Shown here: one piece after another, positions 23,403 through 35,200 of the stretch
Layout of the letters: each line of letters starts with the position of its first letter
How positions within the stretch are numbered: the stretch's first letter is position 1
From: Perca fluviatilis
Taxonomy: Eukaryota; Chordata; Actinopteri; Perciformes; Percidae
Reading direction: 5' to 3'
Length of the DNA stretch: 64,000 nucleotides
Assembly: GCF_010015445.1 (NCBI RefSeq)
Contig: NC_053115.1
Span: 13,159,024-13,223,023 of the forward strand
Made by a program: the position numbers and the translations under genes
Notes under the pieces: model-generated
Told to the model about the DNA's origin: nothing
Seen by the model: the letters and a program-made list of their open reading frames with translations, nothing else
Databases searched by the model: none

Positions 23403-24681
23403 AAAATGCTGAGGTGTGCAAACTTGTTTTAAAAGATGAGATGCTGCATGTTTTGTATTGAGTGTAATGTATTTTTCTTTGTTTGCAGTTGGCAAAGAAA
23501 AGTATTTATTTATAGAGTTGGGGACACGTGTCATCATCTGACTTTGATGGCTGATTACACCACAGGTTTCTGATTGGATTGCCTGTGATTGGGTAATGTA
23601 ATCATACAATAACAAAGTAGACAGCTTGTTACATTGGGACTATCCTTTTAATAAATTCAAATTAAAAAAATTGGATTGTCAGACTGATCGCCTTAAAGGG
23701 AAGTTTATCTAAATAACTTCTGTTTGGCAGCTACTGACATTTTATATTAACTGCATCTCCCTCAGTCTCCTGGCTTTATAGCTTCGGACCTCCTGGCTCT
23801 TCCTGCCATGTGCATTCACCATTTGTGCCAGCACCTCGAGGAGATGTGACATCTCCCTACAAATCACAGGACTGTGTCCAAGTGTGATCTGTGAGGTCTC
23901 CTTGGTTTTGTAATTTGTCTCATGTTTCACGGCTGCTGGCAGACATGCCTTTATTGTCAACATAGAAACAGAATACACTGTTATATGACCGTAATAAATA
24001 TCACAGTATTCCCTCACATCATGAAGATATTATTGGAAACATATTGTAGTCGTTCGGAATGATTAACTGGTGCATAAAGCTTGTTAGGGCTTTCAGTGAC
24101 TCTCTCTTACTGAGAGATTTGAAAGAAATTAAGGTTTGAGGCTGTGATGTGTAAATATATGGTTCAGCACAAGGTTGCATACAACCAGATATGTTGATAT
24201 TAGCAGTTGTCAGTCAATTCATAATGTGTAGAACATACAAGTCTATATGATCTTATGATGGCAAAGGCAAATTCCAGTTTACAGTTGTTCATTTGATAAT
24301 CTATTCTGTATGTGCTTTTCATTTGAGTTAAAAATGTAGTTTCAGAGCCAAACATTGCAATAACCAATAACTCAGAAAACTTTTTTTTTAATCTAGAAAA
24401 TTTGCCCAGGCAGATGGCAATTTAAAAAAATATATTGTCAAGTTCCCTCATGAAAAACATTGTAATGGAAAGTACCCCACCAGGTGTTGTATATATGTTA
24501 CTACAAAACCTTGTGGATTCCTTGCTATGAATTAATCTTTTTGTTGTACATGTTGCTTATCAACATACTTACTGGCTGTGGGCACATGATGGGTTTGAGG
24601 ATTTTAATGTGGTTTAAATATTATTGCTTTTTATTAAGAAAAAATATTTATGTTCTCCAATGGGCTTTTTTTCACCTCACA

Positions 24682-24862
24682 CATTTTGACTTGTCATAGC
24701 TGGTAAAGCGCAGGTGTTACTAATACCATTAACGATGGCTCTGTTATTCATGTGTCGTAGTAAAGCCATAACAGTGAGCCTGCATGCACATAACATAGTT
24801 AATTTCATTTATTTATTTTTTTACACCTGTGCTTTTCCCACTGGTATGTCAAGATGTCAACT
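24682..24862. mobile_element. Imperfect inverted-repeat element (~180 bp)
   Basis: The left end contains ttgacttgtcatagctggta and gcgcaggtgtta; the right end contains the complement (tacacctgtgc, ccactggtatgtcaagatgtcaa). The pairing is imperfect. It is probably an old MITE. Confidence 0.5.
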
Positions 24863-26882
24863 GTGAAAAAACGCACATTTCTCTATAATAATTATTAAGT
24901 GATAAATATTAAAAGTTCTGTGGCTAGACTTAATTTAGAAGTTTAAATTACAGGGCCTTAATGCACGCTGGCTCACTGATTTCCTGGGGCACTTGAATAC
25001 AGACAGAGGCATCCTTAATGTTATTAGTAATGCCTGAGCTTTTTCTAAAATGACAAGATAACCAGAGTAAAGTCTGTATACAAAGACCTGTCCCAGAAGA
25101 GACTGGAGGTTAGCCTCTGTACCTGTACGGATAACAGTACTGTAGGTAGATAGCACTGATCATCAGCACCATGCCATGTTAGATTCTTAAACTTTGCTCT
25201 GTTTGCATAGAATACAAGACAATTATAATGGATATTCAATTACTACTTTATTAAAAAATAACATTTAATACGTAATGATACAACACTGTACATTAGAGTG
25301 TGTGCAGGGGGAGCAAAGGTGTCCCAGAGAAGACTGTGAGTGAAGGGCTGCTGGTCAGCTGTGAGGACATGCCGTAGTTGTCTCATGCTGCATTCATTAC
25401 GCACGGAGGGTTCACTGGTGAGCATCCCAGAGCAACAACTGAGCTCTGACACACTCTGAAGGTATCATATTTTATTTTGTTGATCTTCTTGCAGGATGTT
25501 CAGACGCAAATTGTTACGTCATGTTTATTTCTGCAACACGCAGGGACAAATTCCATGAGAAAACTCACAAACCCTGAGTTTCTGACTTTTATAATAGCTG
25601 TTTCAAGTCAGATATTAGCCCTCATGTTATGAATGCAGCATTTGTCCTGAGAGGAGAAAGGTGATAGTAGGGTCTACTGTGCAGGGAGTCAGTCTAAGAT
25701 GGGCAGAGGAAGAACCTGATTCTATGATGCACCAAACATCACCTCTGAAAATCCACTACCAGAACTGAGGCCACTCCAAAAATGTGTCACATGTGAATGA
25801 CTATTGTAGTGGAAACACAGACAAACATAAATCCTTGCAGAGTGAGACCCCTGAAAAACCAAAGGATAGGTTCAGCTAATACTGTACGGCCCTATTATGG
25901 AGTGAATTTCTGCACCGTCTTAGAAAGATGCCATTGTGCATGTCATTAAAAAAAGACACAAAATTCCAAAATGAATGGTAGATCGAGACTAGTGGTATTT
26001 TACAGAATATCACATTATGTCACAAAATAGTGGAGCAGTCTCACAATAGATTGATCCATATTTCAATGTACAACATGAAGCACTGGTGATGTGAGATGGC
26101 AGTATTTAGCTCTGCAACAATTTAACAGCATTAAGAAAAAAAAGGATGTTAAAATAAAGACGAAAATAGAGATAAGTGCCAGGTTAGACTTCTCCTTGTA
26201 AGTCAGTCAAGTCCAGAGTTTACGGGCACATTTTAGTGGCTTTTTGTTTTCCTAAATTTTGTGTCATTGTTTAATTGCTACATAAAAACTACTGGCAGTG
26301 CTAGACAGATGACACGAAGCATCATTGGTCAGGCCATCAATTCTCTAGTTAATTGAGATAATTTTATGCACTGACTCTTAATTTTAGGTCCTAAAATAAT
26401 GATTACAATATAGATGTCAAGTCTGCAGATTTTGAACTTAAGTGTAAACTTTATGGATATGAAGTGACTGGTTGATAATAAGCTGTGACTGTGTTGAACA
26501 TCGTTGCATTTTTTTATGCATCTCAGTTTCAAGGCATGTGTGGAAGACTTCATCATGCTAATTATTTGACTAAGGAAAGGCTAGATAATTCAGAAAGGCT
26601 AGCTAATAACTCAGATTGTGTCTTAGAGTTTTAATACTCTGTGACAAGTACAAAATTAAGTAAACGGCATACTAAACTGGCTAATACAAACTCTATTGAG
26701 AGACTATGGCGTGGAGAAGTGTTAGGTTAGGTAAGAAACGTTCTCTAAGACTTGCTGAATCCCTAGTTCTTGAAAAGTTGGAAGAAAAAAGCCTCATTTG
26801 AATGGCAGCGATTTTAGCTTTTTGTAGGAAAGTTTCCCTTATCAATGATTCACAAACTGGGTTGTTTAACAACACGCTTGCA

Positions 26883-28654
26883 TCATTGCCCTGAGAAATA
26901 TGTTCCCTCACGGCTATGGGTCTGAAGATGCCTTTTGATTTTGTCAGAACGGCTGAAGCATTTGCCACAGACAGGGCAACTGTATGGCTTTTCCCCAGTA
27001 TGGATCCTCATGTGTACCTTCAAATGAGCCATCTGTGTGAAGCCCTTTCCACAAATCTGGCAGCGAAATGGTTTTTCTCCTGTGTGGCTACGCTGGTGTT
27101 CCTGGAGTCTGCCAGAGGAGCTGCAGCATTTTCCGCACACTCCACAACGGTAAGGTTTTTCTCGAGTGTGCACTTGTACATGCACATGCAGGTGGCCAAC
27201 GTGACTAAATGCCTCACCACAAACCTTGCAGGAAAAGGAAGACATGTGGCCTTGTATGGGGGATTTTTGATGAGGGCAGTCCACAGTATTGGCTCCTTGG
27301 TTGCGCATGTGAGGGGCCTGTCCTCTGTTAGCTCCAGTTCCATTTCCTTTAGCACCAACCATCTGCCCTCCATTCTCAACCCCAATAATGTCAATGTTGT
27401 TCTCATTTGAGCAGTTTGGGTTGACTGGTGCGAGTGGCTGGGCGCCGCTGTTGGAGGAAGTAGAGCCTCTGTGGCCTCCTCCACTCTCTACCTTCACATG
27501 CCTTGAGGAGCCTCGAGATGCAGGATCCCTCTCCCTGTTCTCCACACCTTGACTCTGAGGGAGGTTGGATGTGTGCGGGGCTTCCTGGGGATAGTCATTT
27601 CCAACACGCGGGGGAGTAAAAATGTTCTCTGGTGTGCTGCAAGAGCCATGGCCACGAAGCTGATCATCTCCTTGGTTGGCCCGGAGATCTCTTTTATCCT
27701 TAATCAGAATAGGGATACGCTCTTCATGCCCCATGCTGGGACTCCACTCACGGCGTGGATGCTCACCATCCTCCTCGTCCAACAGCGCCATGGATGGACG
27801 ATCTGAAAACACAACAGGGGGAAGAGGCTCAGACGAAAAACATTTACTTAATCGCTGCAAACACAACTGCCTACACAAAGCATTCACTACCTCACAGTGG
27901 GTGTAACTGTGATATTTAACTATGCACACGAGAAAAAGTCTGCAAAAAAACTCTACAAATGGATTGTTATTAAGAGTGCATGGCGTATTTACACTCATAA
28001 TAATAATGGCACCTTTGGCAACACTTAAGCAGCAGTTTCAGGCATGGGTCTACTCTATGTGGATAGGTAGTTTTACAATTGGAGTAAACAAACACAAACA
28101 CTATGACAAAACAAGTGAATAGTGTGAATTTTTGTTTTTACTACGTCAAAATGCACACTAGTATGCAGATACAGCTAAATGCTAACTCGGGTGTAGGCTA
28201 GTCGGCTAACCTAGCTGGTTTGCTAACGAACAAAGGTTGCTAACGCGCTAGCCGCTCCACAACAACAGCAGCTAAAGTCAACTAGCTAGCTCGCTACCGG
28301 CTAAAGTTAACTTGTTTGGAAGTGACACAACATAATTCTGAGACTATTTATTGTATTTTTACATTAGTCCTGTACGCAGTCACTCCCATTCCACTACCTA
28401 ATGCCACCCTACAGACTCGGCAGATAGGACATAAAGGGTCGCAGCTTCACCGCTAGCTTTCAGCGGAGCTAACCTGGCCATATTTCAATTCCAGCGTCTC
28501 GCAGCCTGCGTCTCAAATGGTCGTTCTCCCGCTCCCTGATCGCGATCTCCTCCTGGAACTCCAAAATCGTGTCCTCGACAGATTTGTAGATCTCCTGCGC
28601 AGCAAGCATGAGACGCTCAGTCAAAAAGACGTTTAAAAACTGCAGTTTGGTCAT
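26883..28654 (-). CDS. C2H2 zinc-finger protein, four fingers (2 coding exons, 366 aa)
   Basis: The coding exons are 28654-28474 (60 codons plus one base; donor CAG|GTTAGC) and 27802-26883 (acceptor TTTTCAG|AT), and the phase fits. The start MTKLQFLNVFLTERLM at 28654 opens the N-terminal helix typical of many fish zinc-finger genes. It is followed by a Glu/Arg-rich coiled coil (EEIAIRERENDHLRRRLRD, residues about 35-53). A long low-complexity acidic/Ser/Gly linker follows. Four C2H2 fingers end the protein at about residues 252-272, 280-300, 308-328 and 336-356, with TGEKP-type linkers (the first linker is TREKP). It is presumably a nuclear DNA-binding transcription factor; its targets are unknown. 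I cannot assign an orthologue. It is divergent to GNL3. An unspliced frame upstream of 27802 is intron sequence. Confidence 0.88.
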
Positions 28655-28718
28655 TTTCTTGAGTTGCACGGAGCTTCTGCTATCATCCAAAATGGACCAA
28701 AAAAGATGCTCGACCCAA

Positions 28719-28726
28719 TCACGTGA
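28719..28726. promoter_or_regulatory. TCACGTGA E-box upstream of the zinc-finger gene
   Basis: A palindromic TCACGTGA (USF/MYC/TFE-type E-box) with a CCAAT-like word beside it (cccaat, 28714) lies about 65 bp upstream of the start codon of the minus-strand zinc-finger gene. Regulation through it is inferred. Confidence 0.45.
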
Positions 28727-28859
28727 CCCGGAGTTACGTCTTCTTCTTCGCCTTCTCCTTCTACATCGTCCCCCAATATCTTCTGTGACCCCACTGATTC
28801 GTGGATGTATAAAGAGAAGTGATTCAGTTAGGTTACGGTGCGACACCTGCTACTAGCCT

Positions 28860-29273
28860 ATCACCGTGACAGAACAACATACCCTGATGTTGTGAAAGTG
28901 CTAATCTATGACCTATTTATGAAAACTTTTATATTTTTTGCCATATGGCTGCAAACGGTAGTTTAACATAAATTCTATTAACCTGTGGTTTCATGGTTAC
29001 ACTTTTTGGGACCAGTGATGCTGAGCACATAACCTACTAATTTAAAGGCTAGCTGTTTCCTGAAGATTTTCTGACAGCCTTAATGGGCCTCTAATAATCT
29101 TAACGATGGTTCTCCTTTTTGTGGTTATCATCCTAACAAGCACCCACTGCCAGCTTTGACATTATTGCATGAAGCCCAAACAAGGCACTCTGCATCTTTG
29201 TGTGGAAAATGGGGCCATCTAGTCCCAAATATAAACAACACAGTGGGGCATCGATATGATACACACACATGTG
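28860..29273. other. Intergenic, no gene seen
   Basis: This is part of the 1.85-kb divergent spacer between the zinc-finger gene and GNL3. It shows no coding exon. Confidence 0.45.
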
Positions 29274-29281
29274 GTCTATTC

Positions 29282-29572
29282 CAGTGGTTCCCAAAGTGGG
29301 CTCCGGAGACCCTCGGGGGTCCTTGAGGGTGTTCCAGGGGGTCCCCAGCAAAACGGGGAATAATTTCACTAAAATGTTCACTATAATTCCAACCATAAGT
29401 AACACAATGACAGGATATACGAATATTTAGGTCATGGGTTTCATACACCTTCTGTATTAATACATCTAAAGCAAAAATTCAATCAGATGGGGGACCCTGG
29501 GACAAATGGGGGGCCGCCCTGGTCTAATTTATGCCAGTTTAGGGGTCACATGAAAAAGTTTGGGAACCATTG
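29282..29572. mobile_element. hAT-type MITE, 291 bp, with 8-bp target duplication
   Basis: Terminal inverted repeats CAGTGGTTCCCAAAGT (left) and AAGTTTGGGAACCATTG (right) bound a non-coding interior. The 8-bp word GTCTATTC is present on both sides (29274-29281 and 29573-29580). An 8-bp duplication and CAGNGGTTCCCAAA-type ends fit hAT elements. Confidence 0.85.
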
Positions 29573-30129
29573 GTCTATTCTGTGTGTGTATACATTCTGT
29601 GGATTATACTACACTGCATCATAGACTCATGGACACCAACATTGCAGTATACAAGAGTTAAAGAGATTTTTTTTGTAATAGTCTTCAACAACAAAATTGC
29701 AGTTCCATCTCCAATCAGGTGCGTGATCAAAATTCAAAAGTATATAAAATACAGAAAAAGGTAAGTACCATATTCAAAATCAAATTTAACAACAAATAAA
29801 GCCATTGAAAACGGTTAATACTAGTAATATACAAAAACAATATGTGAATATCATGATATGAATATCTAACTACTGTAGCAGATTAGTATTAAAAATACTA
29901 TAATGAAAATGTGAAAGTGCAAAATAAGTAGACTTGCACTTGCTAAAGCTGTAGACTTGCTTTTTGTATTTTACATCCTAACAAGTCAGGATGTATTCAA
30001 ATTACTTTTCAACATTATTATTTTATCACCAATTCATTATTTAGTGATAAGGATGACATGACCTGGAGGACTAGCTTCCTCCTTGCACTTGATTAGATGT
30101 TAAGTTAGTTAAACATGTTTTTCACGGAA

Positions 30130-30245
30130 GATGATTAGGGCCACATGTGAAAAATGTATTTGAGTTCTGAGAATGAAGTCAGAATTCTGAGAAAAAAAAC
30201 TCAGAACTCAAATACATTTTTCACATGTGACCCTAATAATCCTCC
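30130..30245. repeat. Inverted repeat, ~47-bp arms
   Basis: The arms gattagggccacatgtgaaa ... tgagttctgag and ctcagaactcaaatacattt ... cacatgtgaccctaat pair almost fully around a ~22-bp centre. It is probably a small MITE. It lies about 270-380 bp upstream of GNL3. Confidence 0.7.
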
Positions 30246-30424
30246 TCTTATTCTTTTTTAAAAATATATATATATTTTTTATATAAATAGATGAAATGAC
30301 AGCGTCTTCACTATATGTGTATATGGTTTTCACAGCAATTGATTAAAGTATTAAACTCTCAACGGATGAGCATAAAGCACTCCAGCTCGGCAGGGGGAGA
30401 AACTTGCGCCGACAGAGGCGGAAA

Positions 30425-30459
30425 TGACGAATCGTCAGACTTGCTCACTCCTCCACGTG
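30425..30459 (+). promoter_or_regulatory. GNL3 proximal promoter motifs (13-bp palindrome and CACGTG E-box)
   Basis: TGACGAATCGTCA (30425-30437) is a perfect palindrome around its central A. CACGTG (30454-30459), a canonical MYC/USF E-box, lies 50 bp before the GNL3 start codon. The surrounding sequence is CpG-richer than its neighbourhood. Nucleostemin is a known MYC-responsive gene in mammals; use of this site here is inference. Confidence 0.5.
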
Positions 30460-30509
30460 CGAGAGCAGTGCTGTGCAGTCACATTGGCAGGTCCGACCGC
30501 AGCTCCACG

Positions 30510-32234
30510 ATGAAACGACCAAGTAAGTAAGCAAGCGCTAATAGCGACGTTACATTAATATAACGAGCTCCTAAAAAACAAACGTTTAAGGCTTTAATGT
30601 TCGGTTAATAAACCTAGCTAGAAAAAAAACAAAATGTTAATCGCTAACAGCCACCATTATTCAGTCTGCTTTAGCTTCGTTTTTAGCTAACTATTCAACC
30701 AATGTTCACATGCTCTAACGTTACTTTTATGTTTTGTCTTTAGAGTTAAAGAAAGCAAGTAAGCGGGTCACATGTTCCAAACGCTATAAAATACAGAAGA
30801 AGGTAAGTGTCTGACTTTATCATCCATTACTAGAAAGACCGCAGTTTAACTTTTGGACGATGAGGCCTGTGTGAGCGAGATGCGACTGCTAAAGTTAACG
30901 TTACTCTAATTTTGAGTAAATTAGTTCTCGTTGGGATTAATTTTAATGTCTAGCTATGAGAAAATAAGTTTCATTTTTTTGTTACGTGTTTAGGTCCGGG
31001 ACCACACCAGAAAGCTAAGGAAAGAGGCAAAGAAGAAAGGAGTTAGCAAACGAGTGAAGAAAGATCCCGGCGTGCCCAGCAGCGCTCCCTTCAAAGAGGA
31101 GGTCCTCCGCGAGGCAGAGCAGAGGAGGCTACAGGTTGGCATCATTGCTCTTCTAATGCACGTTATCGCAACAACTAACGCTATCTTATATACATGTAGT
31201 GTCACTTTTCAGATTGGCTAAAATCATCAGAGCCTTGATGTTTTTGGGGAACGGGACTGGACTGTGTTTTTAAGTGTCCTTGTGTTGGTCTGTATATACT
31301 CATTACACTTTTTTTTTTTGTCTCACAGATTGAAGAAGAAAAAGAGAAAAAGAGACAGGCTAAAATATTGGAGCGAGCCCAAAAGAGGAAAAAGGAGAAG
31401 GAGGTCACAAGTAAAGAAACCGAACCCAAGGCCAAGAAGGCTCGCCAGGTAAAGGTCAAACACTTAACCCTCCTGTTGTCCTCGGGTCAAATTTGACCCA
31501 TTTTCAAAAAGTTTCTATATCAGAAATTTGTGTTTCTTTCAACCAAATTGTAAAAAAAACAAATGTATGTGGATTGTTCCAAACAACACTCATAACAAGT
31601 AAAATAACTGATAAGTTCACTACTTTCATTACATTTGGTTTAATTCAATTTTATAGTGTTTGGAAAAAATTATAAAAGAATGTTTGGGGAAAAGAATTCC
31701 CAAAAAGTGACAAATGTCAGGAAAAGACGTCAAAGTAGTTTTCATTTAAAATTTAGACTCAGAAAAACAAAAGCTGCATGGTCGATGGGAAGCCAACACA
31801 AGGTTTAAATAATCCATCAGTTCAAAATTGTATCACTCTACTGTTGACTTGCTTTTAATTTTTTTTTGGGGGCGGGTCTTGTTTCCATAGGATGAGGTTG
31901 AAATACAGCAAGGCAAACCGTCTGCCCCGGACAAGAACTCAAAACAGTATTTTTGCTCTGAATTAAATAAGGTAAAACTTCCCATTCCCAGCATGTTTTA
32001 CTGTAGAAAATGAATGACTTTCACCTGATCATCTTTGGTCTGATCTACCTTTTTACTTTTTCAGGTTATTGATGCATCTGATGTAGTAATAGAAGTCCTT
32101 GATGCTCGTGATCCACTGGGGTGCAGGTGTCCACAGCTGGAGGAGGCAGTGCTGAGGAGGGAAGGCAACAAGAAACTGATTTTAGTTTTAAGCAAAATAG
32201 GTAAGTGGACATGAGTCGCTGTCATTTGTAGTCC

Positions 32235-32281
<47 letters not shown>

Positions 32282-35200
32282 AGCAGGGGTCTGTGGTCTG
32301 TTGTGAATTTCAAAGAAACATGGTTTGTCTGGACTCTAAATGTTTGATATTCTGTGTTGTAGATCTGGTACCAAAGGAAAATGTGGAGAGGTGGATACAG
32401 TGCTTACAACTGGAGTTTCCAGTTGTGGCGTTCAAAGCATCAACACAGATCAAGGACAAAACAGTGGTAGGAGTTGCATTTTACATACAACAGGGATCAA
32501 AAATGCATGTTTGCAGGGTAGAATGCTTAATATAAACACTGTTGAACTCCGACCGTATTACTTCCAGCTTTTGAGCTAAGGGCTCCTAACCTCTGGTTTT
32601 GACTAATACATGTTCACCATCCAGCTTTTTGCAATGTAATTAGAATTTCCAGAGTCAGAATTTAAACTAATTCCAATGCAAATCTGCGAGGGGTCAACTA
32701 TCAATGATCGGTTTATTACTAAGAACTAATTTTGTGTTTTTATATATCGTAATGCGGAGGACTGAGAAGGTTGAGCAGCTTGTGCTGTGCTGTTATAACT
32801 GGTTATAACCTCCAATAGTAACCCACAAACCACTCAATTGATCATCTTTGTAATGAGCTGATTTGTAGTGTGTTTGTGAACAAAACAAATGTGTTTTATT
32901 ATTTTTTATTTTTATTTTTTTAAAGAAATATTTACCAATGCTATATTTAGACTGAGAGGAAATTTTAGCCACTTAAAATGCTAACCAACAAAAGCCAGTG
33001 TGAATTTGTGGATGGTACTTAAAAAGTAAATTTTCTTGTCTGGTTTTGTCTTCATCAGCGAGCTAGAAAGCGCACAATAGTGGCCTCCAATGAAGTCCTG
33101 GACAGATCCCGGGCAGCAGCCTGCTTTGGAAACAGTTGTCTCACTGAGCTCCTTACAAGTTTTGCTGCTAGCACGCAGAATGAAACTTCACTCCGTGTGG
33201 GCGTAGTTGGTAAGCGCAGCTTTCTCCCTACATAAAACAGCATTCTGTGTGACATTGGATTCTATCGGTTATGGATTTAGATGTGTTGCGTTCTATTCGA
33301 CTTCAATTACTTAACTCTTATGCAGCTGTGTGATAGATGCACTGTATTGATTCTGATTGTGTTCATTTCTTTAAACTTGCTCAAAGTAGAAAATCTGAAT
33401 GCTCATCTTTGATGCAATCTTCTTTTACCGCCAGGTTTTCCTAATGTGGGGAAAAGCAGTCTTGTCAACAGTATGAAGGGGATCCTTGCATGCAATGCCG
33501 GCGTCAAGAGAGGCATCACAAAGTGAGTACTGAAAATGAGCATACAACGCTAGCTCTGAGCACAATTATAGCATTTTGTCTGGGATCAGTATTACGGTAC
33601 CTATTTAGCACAAGCATTACGCACATAACTTTGGGATTATGTTCAAATTGTATATAACATATATTTCTTAGGCCCCTTATTTTTAGGAGCTTCCAATAGT
33701 CAAATGTTACCTGTTCCCACCCCCTCAGATCCATGCAGGACGTGCACATCTTGAAGAACGTGAAGCTAATAGACAGCCCAGGAGTGGTGGCGTCACCGTC
33801 CAACCCACCAGCCTCCATGGCTCTGAGGAGCCTGCAGGTGGAGGAGGGCCAGGAGAGTGTGCTGGAGGCTGTCAGGACTCTGCTCAAACAGTGTGACCAC
33901 AGCCAGGTAGGAGGACTTCCCATCACAGGAGAGATTTGTTGAGTATTAGACAGATTTGGGTGTTCCCTTGTAAATGTGAAGTGATTTTGTTATTTTCAGG
34001 TCATGTGTTCTCATGGTTTCAGATCATGCTTCAGTATAACGTCCCAGACTTCAGAAACTCTCTGGAGTTTTTAACCTTGTTCGCCAAAAAGCATGGATAT
34101 CTGCAGAAAGGTGGAGTCCCTAACACAGAGCAGGCAGCCACGGCTTTCCTTGCTGACTGGACAGGGTGAGTGTTTGTATTCTCAAAGGATTGGAAAGGGT
34201 GGGCAGCTGTAGCTGCATCAGTGTGGAAATGAGGACAAAACGCAAGTCTGAATTTCATTATGAAGACTTCTAATCCAACTCTGATCCCAACACTGTGCCA
34301 GGATAACTGCAAATGGACAATTTATAAAGTAGAACAGGAGTGCTATGTCTTACTTGATCTCACAGAAGTCTGTCTCTGGTTTTGTGTCTCCTTAGAGCCA
34401 AGATGAGCTACCACTGTAAGGCACCGGAGAACCACAGCCTCCCCACCTACATGTCTGATGCTGTTGTCGCTGAAATGCGTAATGGTTGGGATCTAAACAA
34501 CTTGAAAACGGGCAATGAGGAAACTCTGAAAGGTACTGGTGTTTTAATTGGATTATTCAAGTAGTTTTGAAGTTTGCAGTCTTTTTATGTTTTTTTTGTG
34601 TGTTTGATCGAGTGCAGCACTGAAGCTCAGTCCGCTGACTACATTGGGTGTAAAGAGCAACATGGCCTCTTAAGGCCACTAATGGGCTTCAGACTTGTCA
34701 ATGTACTGTAGCTACTGAAAGAACATTCTTTCACTTCTGTCCGTGTTGCTGAAAACATCTTTTGCCCTTTACTTTTTTTAGGTGTTAAATTCCCAAACCA
34801 GGCCAGCAGTGTAAGCTTCATCTCTAAAGGCCCAACTGCAGGCCTGCTGAGTGTCTGCGACGTCTCTGAAGAAAAACCTGGTGCTGCAGCCACAGAGAGA
34901 CAAGAGGAGCAGAATGATGAGAATAATGAGGTAACTATAGAAAAAATGAATACAGCTGATACAAATAATGTTAGCAGTCTGGTTGCCTGGAAATGAGGAC
35001 AAAAATTCAAGTCTTGATTTGTTTATGAAGACTTCTAATCCAACTCTGATCCTGCTGGCTGGACCTTTCTCATTGAAATCACTCTGTATCTCAAAATGAG
35101 TTTAAATGTTTAAAACATCTGTTTTTCTTGCAGCCTGAACAAACTCCTAAGGAGGCAAAAGAAACGGAAGCACCAGAGAAACCACAGAAGGTGCTACTCA

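Larger units (their letters stand above)
22526..26882. other. Intergenic, no gene seen
   Basis: This long AT-rich interval has only short open frames without recognised domains. It contains a 54-bp hairpin (23349-23402) and an imperfect inverted-repeat element (24682-24862), listed separately. The part nearest 26883 is probably the 3' UTR of the zinc-finger gene on the minus strand. Confidence 0.5.

Noticed and set aside
27020..27484. 154-aa second minus-strand frame
   Set aside because: Shadow of the zinc-finger exon in another register; the Cys/His pattern belongs to the true frame.
27803..27998. Zinc-finger protein starting at an upstream Met (27998)
   Set aside because: This part precedes a good acceptor (TTTTCAG) and lacks homology; the spliced exon 1 gives the expected N-terminus in phase.
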